Source: JACCZX01 sp963791315
Lineage (GTDB): Bacteria > Pseudomonadota > Gammaproteobacteria > Burkholderiales > Burkholderiaceae_F
Direction: 5' to 3'
DNA: 64,000 nucleotides
Assembly: GCA_963791315.1 (NCBI GenBank)
Contig: CAWBRQ010000001.1
Span: 186,001 to 250,000, forward strand
Made by a program: the position numbers and the translations under genes. This document shows positions 48,192 to 56,593 of this stretch, in pieces; position 1 is the stretch's first letter; every line of letters begins with the position of its first letter. The notes beneath the pieces are model-generated. The model saw only the letters and a list, made by a program, of their open reading frames with translations, was not told where the DNA came from and made no database searches.

Positions 48192-50882
48192 TTACTTGAA
48201 CGCGTAACCGGCACGCAAATAGAAAACGCGTCCTAGCGGGTTCGCCGCTTGCGGATTGAAACCGATTTGAAATGTACTCTGCTGATTGCTGAACGGCGGG
48301 TCGGCATCGAACAGGTTTCGAATGCCGGCCGCCAGCTGCCAATCTCTGAATCCGCCGTACCTGCCTTGTAAATCCCAAGTCGCATAGGAGCCGACCTTGC
48401 GCGGCGCGTTGTCGATACCAAGGTTCTGATCCACGTAACCGCTGCTGTAGATCTGCGCCAGCGTGGCGCCCCAGTGTCCGCTCGTCCAGTCCAACGTCAA
48501 GGCGCTGCGCCAGCGCGGGATTGGCGCGCCGAACGTGGCGTCGCCCAGCAACGAAACAAAGGTCACTCCATCGATCTGGGTCTCCCACCGTCTCACATAG
48601 GTGCCCTGCAATCCGGCGCGAAAGATGCCGTACTCGGTGCGCTGTGCGGTCCAGTTGACCGACACATCGATGCCCGAGGTCTTCGTCGTACCGAGATTCA
48701 GCAGCGACGTGTCGATGGCAACGATCGGGCCGGGCAGATTCGGATATGCCGGGTCGACTGGCCCGCGAATCACGCGATCGCTGAACTTGTCGTAGTACTT
48801 GAACACGTTGTCCACGGCGAGCGCACTGATGACGCCCTGCTGCTCGATGTTCCAATAGTCAACGCCAAACGAGAGGCCGCGCGCCGGTTCCCAGACGATG
48901 CCGAAGCTCCACTGGGTCGACGTCTCCGGCCGCAGATGCGGATTACCACCGCCGATCGTTTCGACCGGCGAGCGGCAATCCTCTACCGCGCCGGTGACGG
49001 GGCAGCGGATCGGATCTTCCACGCCAGGGGTCAGACCACTCGACAAGGGCTCGTTGAGCGCGTAGAGCGGGGGCGCACGAAACCCCGTTCCCCACGAGCC
49101 ACGCAACAGAAGGGTTGGCATCGGCTGCCAGCGCAGTGCGATCTTCGGGTTGGTGGTCGTGCCGAAGTCGCTGTAATGGTCGTAGCGAACTGCAAGCTGA
49201 GCATCGAGCCCACGCACGATCGGCACATTGAATTCGGCGAACATCGCGGCTACGTTGCGGCTGCCGCTGATTGGTCGCGGATCGGCTCCGAGGAACGGGT
49301 CGCCTGACAGCAGCGACGGATCCCACTCGTACGACAACCTCTCGCGCCGGGCTTCGGTGCCAAGCGCAAGCGAGAGCGGACCCGCGGCAAGCGCGGCGAT
49401 CTCGCGTGACGCGAACGCATTGATCAGCGAGGTCGATCCATGCGCTGTCTGCGGAGTTCCGCTGTAAGCGGTCGATGCCAGCAGCGCTGATCCCTCGGGT
49501 GCGGAGGGCCCGAACGGATTAATCAGTCCGGTCGCCATCGCTGGGATGAGCCGGCTGACATACAGATAGCCGCTGACGTACTCGTTCTCTTGCCGGTTGG
49601 CGTTATAAACCGCAGCGGCATTGAAATCCCAACCGGCGAACTTGCCTTCGGCGCCGACTGCAAAGCGCTGCGTGTCGCTCGTCGTCGAATTCACGCGCGG
49701 ACCCAGCTCGACTGCCCGAAACAACACCAGCAGGTCGCCCGACAATCCATTCGCCGCAGCGAACGCACTCGGATAATAGGGGCCGCCGGCCGGGTAAAAG
49801 TCGCGGCCGAAAAGCGTTATCGCTGGGACAGGGGTTGCCGAAGCCCTGGAATCAATTCGATTGCGACCAATCAGCGCTTCGGCGAACACATCGACCGTTG
49901 GATCAAGCCGCCATGTTCCGCGCAGCATCGCACTCGCTCGCTCCACTTCCGGCAGCAGGTCGATGTCGACGGCATAGTCATACCCGCACGTGGCGGGAAA
50001 AAAAGCATCGCTTGGAACCGGCAGGCTGGCGGGCGGCGCGCAGCCGGCCGCGAAGCTTGGATTGACCAGACGGCCGCGCGCACGGTCGTTGATATTGGCG
50101 GGAAAGGTGACGGGACTAAGCGCGTCGATGCCCTGGTCAGGGCGGTACGCGGTGCGCGCAAATTCGCGATCGAGCGCGCGCACGGCCTGTTGCTTCTGAT
50201 AACTCGCCATAGCGAACACGTTGTAGCCGTCGCGCGCCGGGTCGCCAAACCCGTAGGTCGCGTTCACCAGTCCGCTGTTGCCGCCACCATGTTGAGTAGC
50301 TTCAAAGCTGCCGGAAATTTCCGCGCCGTGGTAATCCTTGCGCAGGATGAAGTTGATCACTCCTGCGATCGCATCCGTGCCGTAGATCGCCGAGGCTCCG
50401 TCCTTCAAGACTTCAACGCGATCGATCGCTGCCAGCGGAATCGAATTGAGATCAACCGTTTCGCCATCGAACGCGTAGTTGCCGAGCCGGCGACCGTTGA
50501 GAAGCACCAGAGTCGATCCGCCTCCCAAGCCGCGCAGGTTGGCTCCGGACAACCCAGGCCGGGTCGAGGAGCCGATGGTTGCGGCCAGGTTGACGCCGTT
50601 GACATTGGCCGGGACGCGCTCGAGCAGTTGTTCGACGGTGGTGACGCCGCTCCGCTCGATCTCCTCGCGGGTGATGACCTGCACCGGAAGCGCGCCTTCA
50701 GTTTCGATTTTCCTGATGTGCGAACCGGTAACGACGACACGGTCCAGCGTCACGGTGGCCGGCATATCGCTCTGCGCCAGCGCCGCACAGCAAAGTAGCG
50801 CGCCCAGCGCCGCGACAAAGGAACGGAGATCTGCAACGCGTCTCTGCCGATGCCTGGTATCGATAAGGCTGGTTGCCGACAC
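48192..50882 (-). CDS. TonB-dependent outer-membrane receptor
   Basis: 896 residues. Signal peptide (FVAALGALLCCAALAQ), a TonB-box-like segment (DRVVVTGSHIR), a plug domain (ITREEIERSGVTTVEQLLER, LVLLNGRRLGNYAFDGETVD, EVLKDGASAIYGTDAIAGVI), and a long beta-barrel (RYDHYSDFGTTTNPKIALRW, SWGTGFRAPPLYALNEPLSS). It ends FYLRAGYAFK. The ligand is unknown; the plug resembles those of receptors that take up complex organic substrates. Divergent from the sigma-factor gene. Confidence 0.92.
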   Translation of the reverse strand: MSATSLIDTRHRQRRVADLRSFVAALGALLCCAALAQSDMPATVTLDRVVVTGSHIRKIETEGALPVQVITREEIERSGVTTVEQLLERVPANVNGVNLAATIGSSTRPGLSGANLRGLGGGSTLVLLNGRRLGNYAFDGETVDLNSIPLAAIDRVEVLKDGASAIYGTDAIAGVINFILRKDYHGAEISGSFEATQHGGGNSGLVNATYGFGDPARDGYNVFAMASYQKQQAVRALDREFARTAYRPDQGIDALSPVTFPANINDRARGRLVNPSFAAGCAPPASLPVPSDAFFPATCGYDYAVDIDLLPEVERASAMLRGTWRLDPTVDVFAEALIGRNRIDSRASATPVPAITLFGRDFYPAGGPYYPSAFAAANGLSGDLLVLFRAVELGPRVNSTTSDTQRFAVGAEGKFAGWDFNAAAVYNANRQENEYVSGYLYVSRLIPAMATGLINPFGPSAPEGSALLASTAYSGTPQTAHGSTSLINAFASREIAALAAGPLSLALGTEARRERLSYEWDPSLLSGDPFLGADPRPISGSRNVAAMFAEFNVPIVRGLDAQLAVRYDHYSDFGTTTNPKIALRWQPMPTLLLRGSWGTGFRAPPLYALNEPLSSGLTPGVEDPIRCPVTGAVEDCRSPVETIGGGNPHLRPETSTQWSFGIVWEPARGLSFGVDYWNIEQQGVISALAVDNVFKYYDKFSDRVIRGPVDPAYPNLPGPIVAIDTSLLNLGTTKTSGIDVSVNWTAQRTEYGIFRAGLQGTYVRRWETQIDGVTFVSLLGDATFGAPIPRWRSALTLDWTSGHWGATLAQIYSSGYVDQNLGIDNAPRKVGSYATWDLQGRYGGFRDWQLAAGIRNLFDADPPFSNQQSTFQIGFNPQAANPLGRVFYLRAGYAFK

Positions 50883-50934
50883 GCGACCAGACTAGCATCG
50901 ATGCTCATCTGAGACACAGGCCCTAAGGAGGCGA

Positions 50935-51489
50935 GTGAGCGACGTCACTGTGCTGCTGCGAAAGGTTGCAAACGACGATCAGGAAGCGATCGACAGTTTG
51001 TTCGAGCTTCTGTACGCCGACTTGCACCGGATGGCGCGCGCTCGGCTGGCAGAAAACTCACCAATCACGCTGCTCGATCCCACCTCGCTCGCGCACGAAG
51101 CCTACTTGCGCCTGCGCAATGCGGGTCGCATCGATCTCGACAGCCGCGGCCACTTCATGGCGTATTGCTCGCGCGTGCTCAGATCCATCATCGTCGACTT
51201 CGCGCGCAAGCGGAACGCCGAGCGACGCGGCGGCGGGCAACGCAACGTGACCCTCAGCACTCAGGTTGCCGATTCGATCGGTGCCGACGGCGACGACATC
51301 GAGCGCATCAACGACGCCCTGATCGAGCTCGAAAAGACCGATCCTCGACTGAAGCAGGTGGTCGAGATGCGTTACTTCGGCGGTCTGACCGAACAGGAAG
51401 TTGCCGAAGCGCTCGGTGTTACCGACCGCACCGTGCGGCGCGACTGGGAGCGAGCGCGTCTTCTGCTGTCGGTGGCATTGAAGCGCTGA
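50935..51489 (+). CDS. ECF sigma factor, Ser/Thr-kinase-associated (ECF43-like)
   Basis: 184 residues. Sigma region 2 spans about residues 20-95 and region 4 about 130-180 (LEKTDPRLKQVVEMRYFGGL, TEQEVAEALGVTDRTVRRDW, the DNA-recognition helix). In region 2.2 the sequence is 48-DPTSLAHEAYLRLRN; most ECF sigmas have an acidic motif here that contacts core polymerase. Replacement by DPTS is known from kinase-dependent ECF43 sigmas, where phosphorylation of the Thr supplies charge. GTG at 50935 follows a perfect AAGGAGG. No anti-sigma gene is nearby. The kinase gene follows 74 bases later. Confidence 0.9.
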   Translation: MSDVTVLLRKVANDDQEAIDSLFELLYADLHRMARARLAENSPITLLDPTSLAHEAYLRLRNAGRIDLDSRGHFMAYCSRVLRSIIVDFARKRNAERRGGGQRNVTLSTQVADSIGADGDDIERINDALIELEKTDPRLKQVVEMRYFGGLTEQEVAEALGVTDRTVRRDWERARLLLSVALKR

Positions 51490-51506
51490 CCTCTATCGGT
51501 TTGAAA

Positions 51507-51533
51507 TGTCCGGTCTGGGCGCCGGACTACGTC
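51507..51533 (+). promoter_or_regulatory. Putative ECF promoter of the kinase gene
   Basis: TGTCCGG (51507-51513), a 16-base spacer and CGTC (51530-51533). The same arrangement, with exactly the same spacer length, precedes the cytochrome and small-peptide genes at 54530 and 56283. The expected transcription start would lie near 51540. Confidence 0.7.
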
Positions 51534-51563
51534 AATACAGTGGGAGAACTTCGCTCACCCAGC

Positions 51564-54517
51564 ATGGCTATCGCTGCGTCACTGACTGTTGCCGACTGGA
51601 ACCGCCTGAACCTGTTGCTCGAGCGGGGTTTGGAGCTGGAAGGCGATGAGCGCAACACGTGGCTGGCGACGTTGCCAGCCGCTGAAGCCGATCTGCGCCC
51701 GCTGCTTGAACAGCTCTTGCGCGAGTCCGACGCCACCGGCTTTGCCACCGGGGTGGATCCCCACACCACCGTTGCGCGACTGGCGAGCGCGGCGCTCGCC
51801 GCGATGCGCAACGAGCAGGCGGGCGACCGCATCGGGCCGTGGCGGCTCGAGCGACTGCTGGCGGAAGGCGGCATGGGCACCGTGTGGGTAGCGCAGCGCG
51901 CCGATGGCGTCATGCAGCGGCGAGCCGCGCTCAAGCTGCCGCGCGCAGAATGGATCGATCGCGGCCTGAGCGAGCGCATCGCGCGCGAGCGCGCCATCCT
52001 CGCACTGTTGCAGCATCCGCACATCGCCGTGCTGTACGACGCCGGCGTAACCACCGAGGGCCGGCCGTATCTCGCGCTCGAATACGTCGATGGCAGCTCG
52101 ATCGATCAGTATCTGCAGAGCCACGCCCTCGACCTCGAGGCGCTGTTGCGCCTGTTCGTGCAGGTGATACGCGCGGTGGCCTATGCGCACAGCAAGCTCG
52201 TCATCCACCGCGACCTCAAACCCGGCAACGTACTGGTCACCGCAGACGGCGCTCCGAAGCTGCTCGACTTCGGCATCTCCAAGTTGATCGAAGGTGATGC
52301 GCTGACCGACCAGGAGTCTGCGCTGACGCGGCTCGCCGGCCGGCCGCTGACGCTCGCCTATGCGGCCCCCGAGCAGATCCTCGGGTTGCCGATCTCGGTG
52401 GCCGCCGACGTGTATGCGCTCGGCGTCATGCTGTTCGAGCTCGTGACCCGCGCACGCCTGTACCGTGCGACCGCGCCGCGCGCGCTCGAAGAAGAGATTC
52501 TGAAGGCCGAGCTGCGGCGTCCGAGCGATGTTGCCCGTGATTCGGCGCGTGCGCGTGCGCTGCGCGGCGATCTGGACGCCATCATCCTGACCGCGCTCAA
52601 GCGCGAGCCTGATGCGCGTTATCAAAGTGCGGCCGCGCTGGCCGATGACATCGAGCGCTATCTTGCTGGCGCCCCGGTGCGCGCCCAACCGGATAGCCGC
52701 GCCTATCGGCTTCGCAAGTTCGCCTCCCGCAACACGCTGGCGCTGGCCGCGGCTGCCACCGTCACAGCCGCGCTGACGATCGGACTGGGCGCGGCGTTAT
52801 GGCAGGCGAGCGTCGCGCGTGATCAAGCCCAACGCGCCACCGCGATGAATACCTTCGTGCTTTCGCTCATTCAGCAGGCTGATCCAAACGCTTCGCAGCA
52901 GACCAAGTCTGCGGACCTCGCGATGCTGGCAGCCATAGAGCAGCGCGTCGACAGCGAATTCAAAGGCAGTCCAGATCAGCTCCTTCAGCTGAGGGTGACG
53001 GTCGGCGACGCGTATCGCAATCGCGGCGAGCTGGCGGCCGCGCGGCGCGTGTTCCAGCGCGCGGTCGAAGAAGCGACACCACTGATGCCGGCCACTGAGC
53101 TGCAACTACTCGCAGCGCGCGTCCGCGCCGCCGATTACAGGCTGATCGTTTCGACGGAGGCGGCGCACGACCTCGATCGGGCAATCGAGATCCTGCGCCG
53201 CAAAGGCACCGCCGGCGCCGACGTGCTGATCGACGCGCTGTTGATTCGGCGGGAGCTCGGCAACGCCTCGGCGTTCCCGCCTTCACTCCGCCGGAGCGGC
53301 GCTTCGACGACGTCAACGAAGCGTACGAGCTGGCGACCCGAATTTTCGGCAACGGCAGCCGCCAGCAATTGAAAGTCGTGCAGCCACTGGCCGAGATGAC
53401 GGAGCGTTTTAGGGAAGGATCGGAAGCCCTGCGCCTGCTCGAAACGGCGCTGGCGCACGCGCGCACGCAACCCGATGATGTTGCAGCGAGCGGCGAGTAC
53501 CGCGACGCGAGCTCGGCCTTTGCAGCGCACCTCTGCCATTCGGGTCGCAGCGCAGAAGGCTTTTCGATGCTGTGGGATTTGATCGCCGTGGTGCGAAGCG
53601 CGCACGGAGCGAACAGTGTGCAGCTGGAACAGCTGCTGTCCGCGCTCGCGCAATGCTATTACGCAGTGGACGATCCGACCGGGAACTGGTTGCAAGTCGA
53701 TGCCTTCGAAGTCGCTGCCGCGCGTGAGCGGCCGCCTTCCACCAACCTGATGGAGCGGGCGGAAGACGCTCTCGACGCGATGCTCGCGATGCGCGATTTC
53801 GCAGCGGCCGAGCGCTACTATCAGAGTGCGGTCGAGAATTCGAAAGCGATTCCTGAAGCTGCACTGCGCGAGAAACTGACGGCGGGAATTGCATCGGGCC
53901 ACGTGTGCCTGCTGGCGATGCGCGGCGACGCCGATCAGGCCGAGACGGAAGCCGCGCCTCTTGTCGCCGTTTTCGACAAGCTTGCAAGGATGACTCCATC
54001 GCAGCACTCGTTGCAGGCGTGCCTGAGTTTTGCGCAACGGCAAAATGGTCACTTCGCGCAAGCAATCGGCACCGCGCAAACCATGATCAAGCGTTGTCGC
54101 GCAGCGAAGGCGACAAATCCGCAGGTTTGCGAAGGGCGCGGGCTGGTTGCGCAGGCGCTGGCCGAGCTCGATGGCGGACACCACGCCGAGGCACTGGCGA
54201 CGATCGAGCAGCGACTGAAGCTCAGGCACCAATTCCTGGGTGATCCGAACCTCGGGCTGGCTTACGGCCGAGCGTTGCTTGCCAACGGGCGCCCGCGCGA
54301 AGCGATCGAACCGCTGCGTCTGACCTACGGTTCGTGGCTCGCCAGCAATTTCCCCCGCAGCGTTTTTGCAGCCGAAGCCGAGTACTGGTTCGGGCAAGCA
54401 TGGATCGCTAATGGCGAAGCGAAGCGCGGCCGCTGGATGGTGGCTGAAGCGAGAGAAGTGCTAGCGACCTCCGGACTGAAATCTCATCGGTTGCTGGCCG
54501 CTCGCCCGAATCCTTAG
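51564..54517 (+). CDS. Transmembrane Ser/Thr protein kinase with TPR-like tail (one frameshift)
   Basis: About 980 residues. An N-terminal helical part (1-90) is followed by a PknB-like kinase domain: glycine loop AEGGMGTVW, Lys 124, HRDLKPGN near 215, DFG at 235, APEQ near 268. A membrane helix (LALAAAATVTAALTIGLGAALW) at about 391-413 leads to a periplasmic helical repeat region with TPR-like units (QLRVTVGDAYRNRGELAAAR, ALATIEQRLKLRHQFLGD). The frame changes near 53285. ATG at 51564 is preferred to GTG at 51540, which falls at the likely transcript start. The adjacent sigma factor is the likely substrate. Confidence 0.9.
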
Positions 54518-54529
54518 TTTTCACCTTCA

Positions 54530-54556
54530 TGTCCGGTTTCGCATCCGGACTGCGTC
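54530..54556 (+). promoter_or_regulatory. Putative ECF promoter of the di-haem lipoprotein gene
   Basis: TGTCCGG (54530-54536), 16 bases, CGTC (54553-54556). The bases just upstream (TTTTCAC) and the T after TGTCCGG also occur at the copy at 56283. Confidence 0.75.
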
Positions 54557-54591
54557 TCCTCCATCACGACAGCGCTTCACCGCTGCCTGGT

Positions 54592-54634
54592 GAAAGGGGG
54601 TTGCCCCTTTCGAACGAAATTGCGGCTGCGCCGC
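54592..54634 (+). promoter_or_regulatory. Leader with two tandem hairpins (copy A)
   Basis: First hairpin: GAAAGGGG (54592-54599) with CCCCTTTC (54604-54611). Second: GCGGC (54622-54626) with GCCGC (54630-54634), 3-base loop. The same pair, in the same order and with similar spacing, occurs at 56348-56391. The ribosome site and ATG follow within 26 bases. Confidence 0.7.
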
Positions 54635-54659
54635 CAATTGAGGAGAGAGGGGCATCACG

Positions 54660-56177
54660 ATGAAACAGTCATTCAAACGTGCTGGTGTCGGCGCTGCCAC
54701 GGACAGTCGTTTTCTGTTCCGAAGTCCCGCGGGTGCGTTAGCCGCAGCGCTCGTAATTCTTATCGGCATCACGGTGTCCGCGTGTGGCGGCTCGGACGAC
54801 ACCGTCGCACCTCCGGTCGCGCCCGCCGTCGTCCTTGACGCCAACGGCTGCACGGCGGCCCCGGACGCGCCCGTCGACACGCCGGTCTGTCGAGGCAAGG
54901 CAAACTTTCATGACCGCACACTGGCTGGCTTAAACGGCAATGGCCGAGCGTGCTCTGACTGTCACATGCCTTCGGAAAACTTTCAGCTGACTCCCGCGGC
55001 TGCGCAGGCACGACTGGTGATGATGACCGGCACCGGCACCGACGATCCGCTGTTCCGAGCGATCGACGCCAATGACTTCCGCATCAACGGCGCGGCCGCG
55101 AAGGATTTCACCAACCTGACGCAAAGTGGCCTCGTGCGCGTGACCATCCCGCTGCCCGCGAACGTCAAGCTGCTCGACTGCGGGTCGACGGTGCCGTGTC
55201 CGGCGTCCGCGCTGCCCACCAGCGAGACAGTGGCCGATGTCTGGCGCTCGGTTCCCTCGATCTTCGACGTCAAGATCACCGGCCCCGACAGTGGCGGTCC
55301 GGTCTCCGATCGCGGCCCGAACCGCAGCGGCGGCTATCAGCTCGACGGTCGCATCGACACGTTGCAGAACCAGGCACTGTCCGCGTTGCGTAACCACGCT
55401 GCAGTCACAATCGATCCGTCCACAAGCTTCCTGGATGACCTGGTTGCGTTCCAGAGCACGCAGTTCTCGTCCCCGAGCGTCAAGGTGCTTTCGGACGCCA
55501 TGGCTGCCGGTACGAGCCCGCTGCCCGATCCCGACCCGGTGCTTAACGCGCTCGAGGCAGCCGGCAAGGCCGTTTTCAATCGATCGTGCGGACAGTGCCA
55601 CGGCAATCAGGGCGGCCATCCGAGCACCAGCACCCCGATCCTCCAGGGAGTTGCAGGCACGCCCACCGGGCTCATCCGCTACCACGACGTCGCCACCGCG
55701 TGCCCGCGACCGGTCGACACAGTGACGCCACCGCGCTTCGTGTTCCAGCAGTGCAGCCCGAGCCAGTTGAAGAACGTGCGGACCTATGAGATCACGAACA
55801 GCGGCGTCGCGCCCAGCGGAACCCCTTGTGGTGGTCCAGCGCCGCAGCCGGCGTGCGTCACGCGCGTCACGACGTCGGATCCGGGCCGCATGCTGCTGAC
55901 TGGCTTCCCGACGCCAGCCGGCCCCGGCGACATCAGCCACTTCGACTCGCCTAACTTGCGCGGCATCAGCAGAACAGCGCCCTATTTCCACAACAACACC
56001 GCTGCGACGCTCGAAGAGGTGGTCGAGCACTACAAGCAGTTCTTCAAGCGCGTCATGATCCAGGCGCCGCAAGCTCCACTGCTCACGACGCAGCCAGGTG
56101 TCGTCCCACCGGTGCATGACCGTCCGTTCACCGACGCCGAGGTCCCGTCTCTGCTCGCGTACCTCCGCAAGCTCTGA
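54660..56177 (+). CDS. Di-haem cytochrome c peroxidase/MauG-like lipoprotein
   Basis: 505 residues. A membrane-anchoring signal ends in a lipobox-like ITVSAC near residue 42. Two c-type haem sites: CSDCH (98-102) in GNGRACSDCHMPSENFQL and CGQCH (310-314) in FNRSCGQCHGNQGG. Between and after them are IFDVKITGPDSGGP and RTAPYFHNNTAATLEEVVEH, the last typical of CcpA/MauG-type proteins. It may reduce peroxide or oxidise a partner in the periplasm; the substrate is unknown. It is preceded by its own ECF-type promoter and followed by a strong terminator, so it is probably a single-gene transcript. Confidence 0.87.
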   Translation: MKQSFKRAGVGAATDSRFLFRSPAGALAAALVILIGITVSACGGSDDTVAPPVAPAVVLDANGCTAAPDAPVDTPVCRGKANFHDRTLAGLNGNGRACSDCHMPSENFQLTPAAAQARLVMMTGTGTDDPLFRAIDANDFRINGAAAKDFTNLTQSGLVRVTIPLPANVKLLDCGSTVPCPASALPTSETVADVWRSVPSIFDVKITGPDSGGPVSDRGPNRSGGYQLDGRIDTLQNQALSALRNHAAVTIDPSTSFLDDLVAFQSTQFSSPSVKVLSDAMAAGTSPLPDPDPVLNALEAAGKAVFNRSCGQCHGNQGGHPSTSTPILQGVAGTPTGLIRYHDVATACPRPVDTVTPPRFVFQQCSPSQLKNVRTYEITNSGVAPSGTPCGGPAPQPACVTRVTTSDPGRMLLTGFPTPAGPGDISHFDSPNLRGISRTAPYFHNNTAATLEEVVEHYKQFFKRVMIQAPQAPLLTTQPGVVPPVHDRPFTDAEVPSLLAYLRKL

Positions 56178-56194
56178 TCGCAGCAGTCTGCGAA

Positions 56195-56235
56195 ATCGGC
56201 CGCTCTCCGAAAGGCGAGCGGCCGATCGTCTTTTC
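56195..56235 (+). terminator. Intrinsic terminator after the di-haem gene
   Basis: A perfect 11-bp stem ATCGGCCGCTC / GAGCGGCCGAT (56195-56205, 56216-56226) is followed by CGTCTTTTC. It starts 18 bases after the stop and separates the di-haem gene from the next ECF-type promoter at 56283. Confidence 0.85.
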
Positions 56236-56282
56236 TCAACACGCGCAGACAACTCGACTCGACTTGGGAGTTTTCACGTCGA

Positions 56283-56309
56283 TGTCCGGTTGCGCGTCTC
56301 CACCGCGTC
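56283..56309 (+). promoter_or_regulatory. Putative ECF promoter of the small-peptide gene
   Basis: TGTCCGG (56283-56289), 16 bases, CGTC (56306-56309), about 100 bases before the small gene. Upstream TTTTCAC matches the copy at 54530. Confidence 0.75.
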
Positions 56310-56347
56310 CCTTCCTACAAGAGGCAGCAATGTTTGCTGACTCGACT

Positions 56348-56391
56348 GAAAGGGAAACGTCCCTTTCTTCATCGAACCGCGGCTCCGCCGC
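56348..56391 (+). promoter_or_regulatory. Leader with two tandem hairpins (copy B)
   Basis: GAAAGGG (56348-56354) pairs with CCCTTTC (56361-56367); GCGGC (56379-56383) pairs with GCCGC (56387-56391) around TCC. Order, stem sequences and spacing follow copy A at 54592. The sequence CGCCGCCAA after the second stem is also shared. Confidence 0.7.
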
Positions 56392-56411
56392 CAACAGGCA
56401 AGGAAGGCATC

Positions 56412-56582
56412 ATGAACCAGTTCATCAAACACGCTGTGGCCGCATCGGCCGCCATCCTCACGACGCTGATGATCTTTACGGCGGTCGCTTCGCTGGCCGA
56501 TGAGGACAAGGCGGCGTTGATCGCCGCGCGCATCAAACCTACAACCATTGCCGCGCAGAGCGTTGATGCGATCAAACGGTGA
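56412..56582 (+). CDS. 56-residue secreted or membrane peptide, unknown function
   Basis: Short gene with a strong AAGGAAGG site before ATG 56412. The N-terminus is hydrophobic (AVAASAAILTTLMIFTAVAS) and could be a signal or a membrane helix; possible cleavage after ASLA leaves about 26 residues, DEDKAALIAARIKPTTIAAQ, then VDAIKR. I recognise no family. Its promoter and leader match those of the di-haem lipoprotein, so the two are probably induced together by the sigma factor. A role as a signal, inhibitor or partner of the di-haem protein is open. Confidence 0.7.
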   Translation: MNQFIKHAVAASAAILTTLMIFTAVASLADEDKAALIAARIKPTTIAAQSVDAIKR

Positions 56583-56593
56583 CCAAGGAGACC

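Noticed and set aside
51540..51563. GTG at 51540 as kinase start
   Set aside because: It would fall at the expected transcript start of the TGTCCGG-N16-CGTC promoter, leaving no ribosome site. ATG at 51564 is preferred.
53135..54397. 420-residue minus-strand frame antisense to the kinase tail
   Set aside because: Composition is Arg/Gln-rich and no family is recognised. The kinase frame is clear on the other strand.
54930..56252. 440-residue minus-strand open frame antisense to the di-haem gene
   Set aside because: The plus strand has signal peptide, haem motifs, promoter and terminator. The antisense translation is Arg/Val-rich and has no ribosome site; it reflects codon bias in GC-rich DNA.
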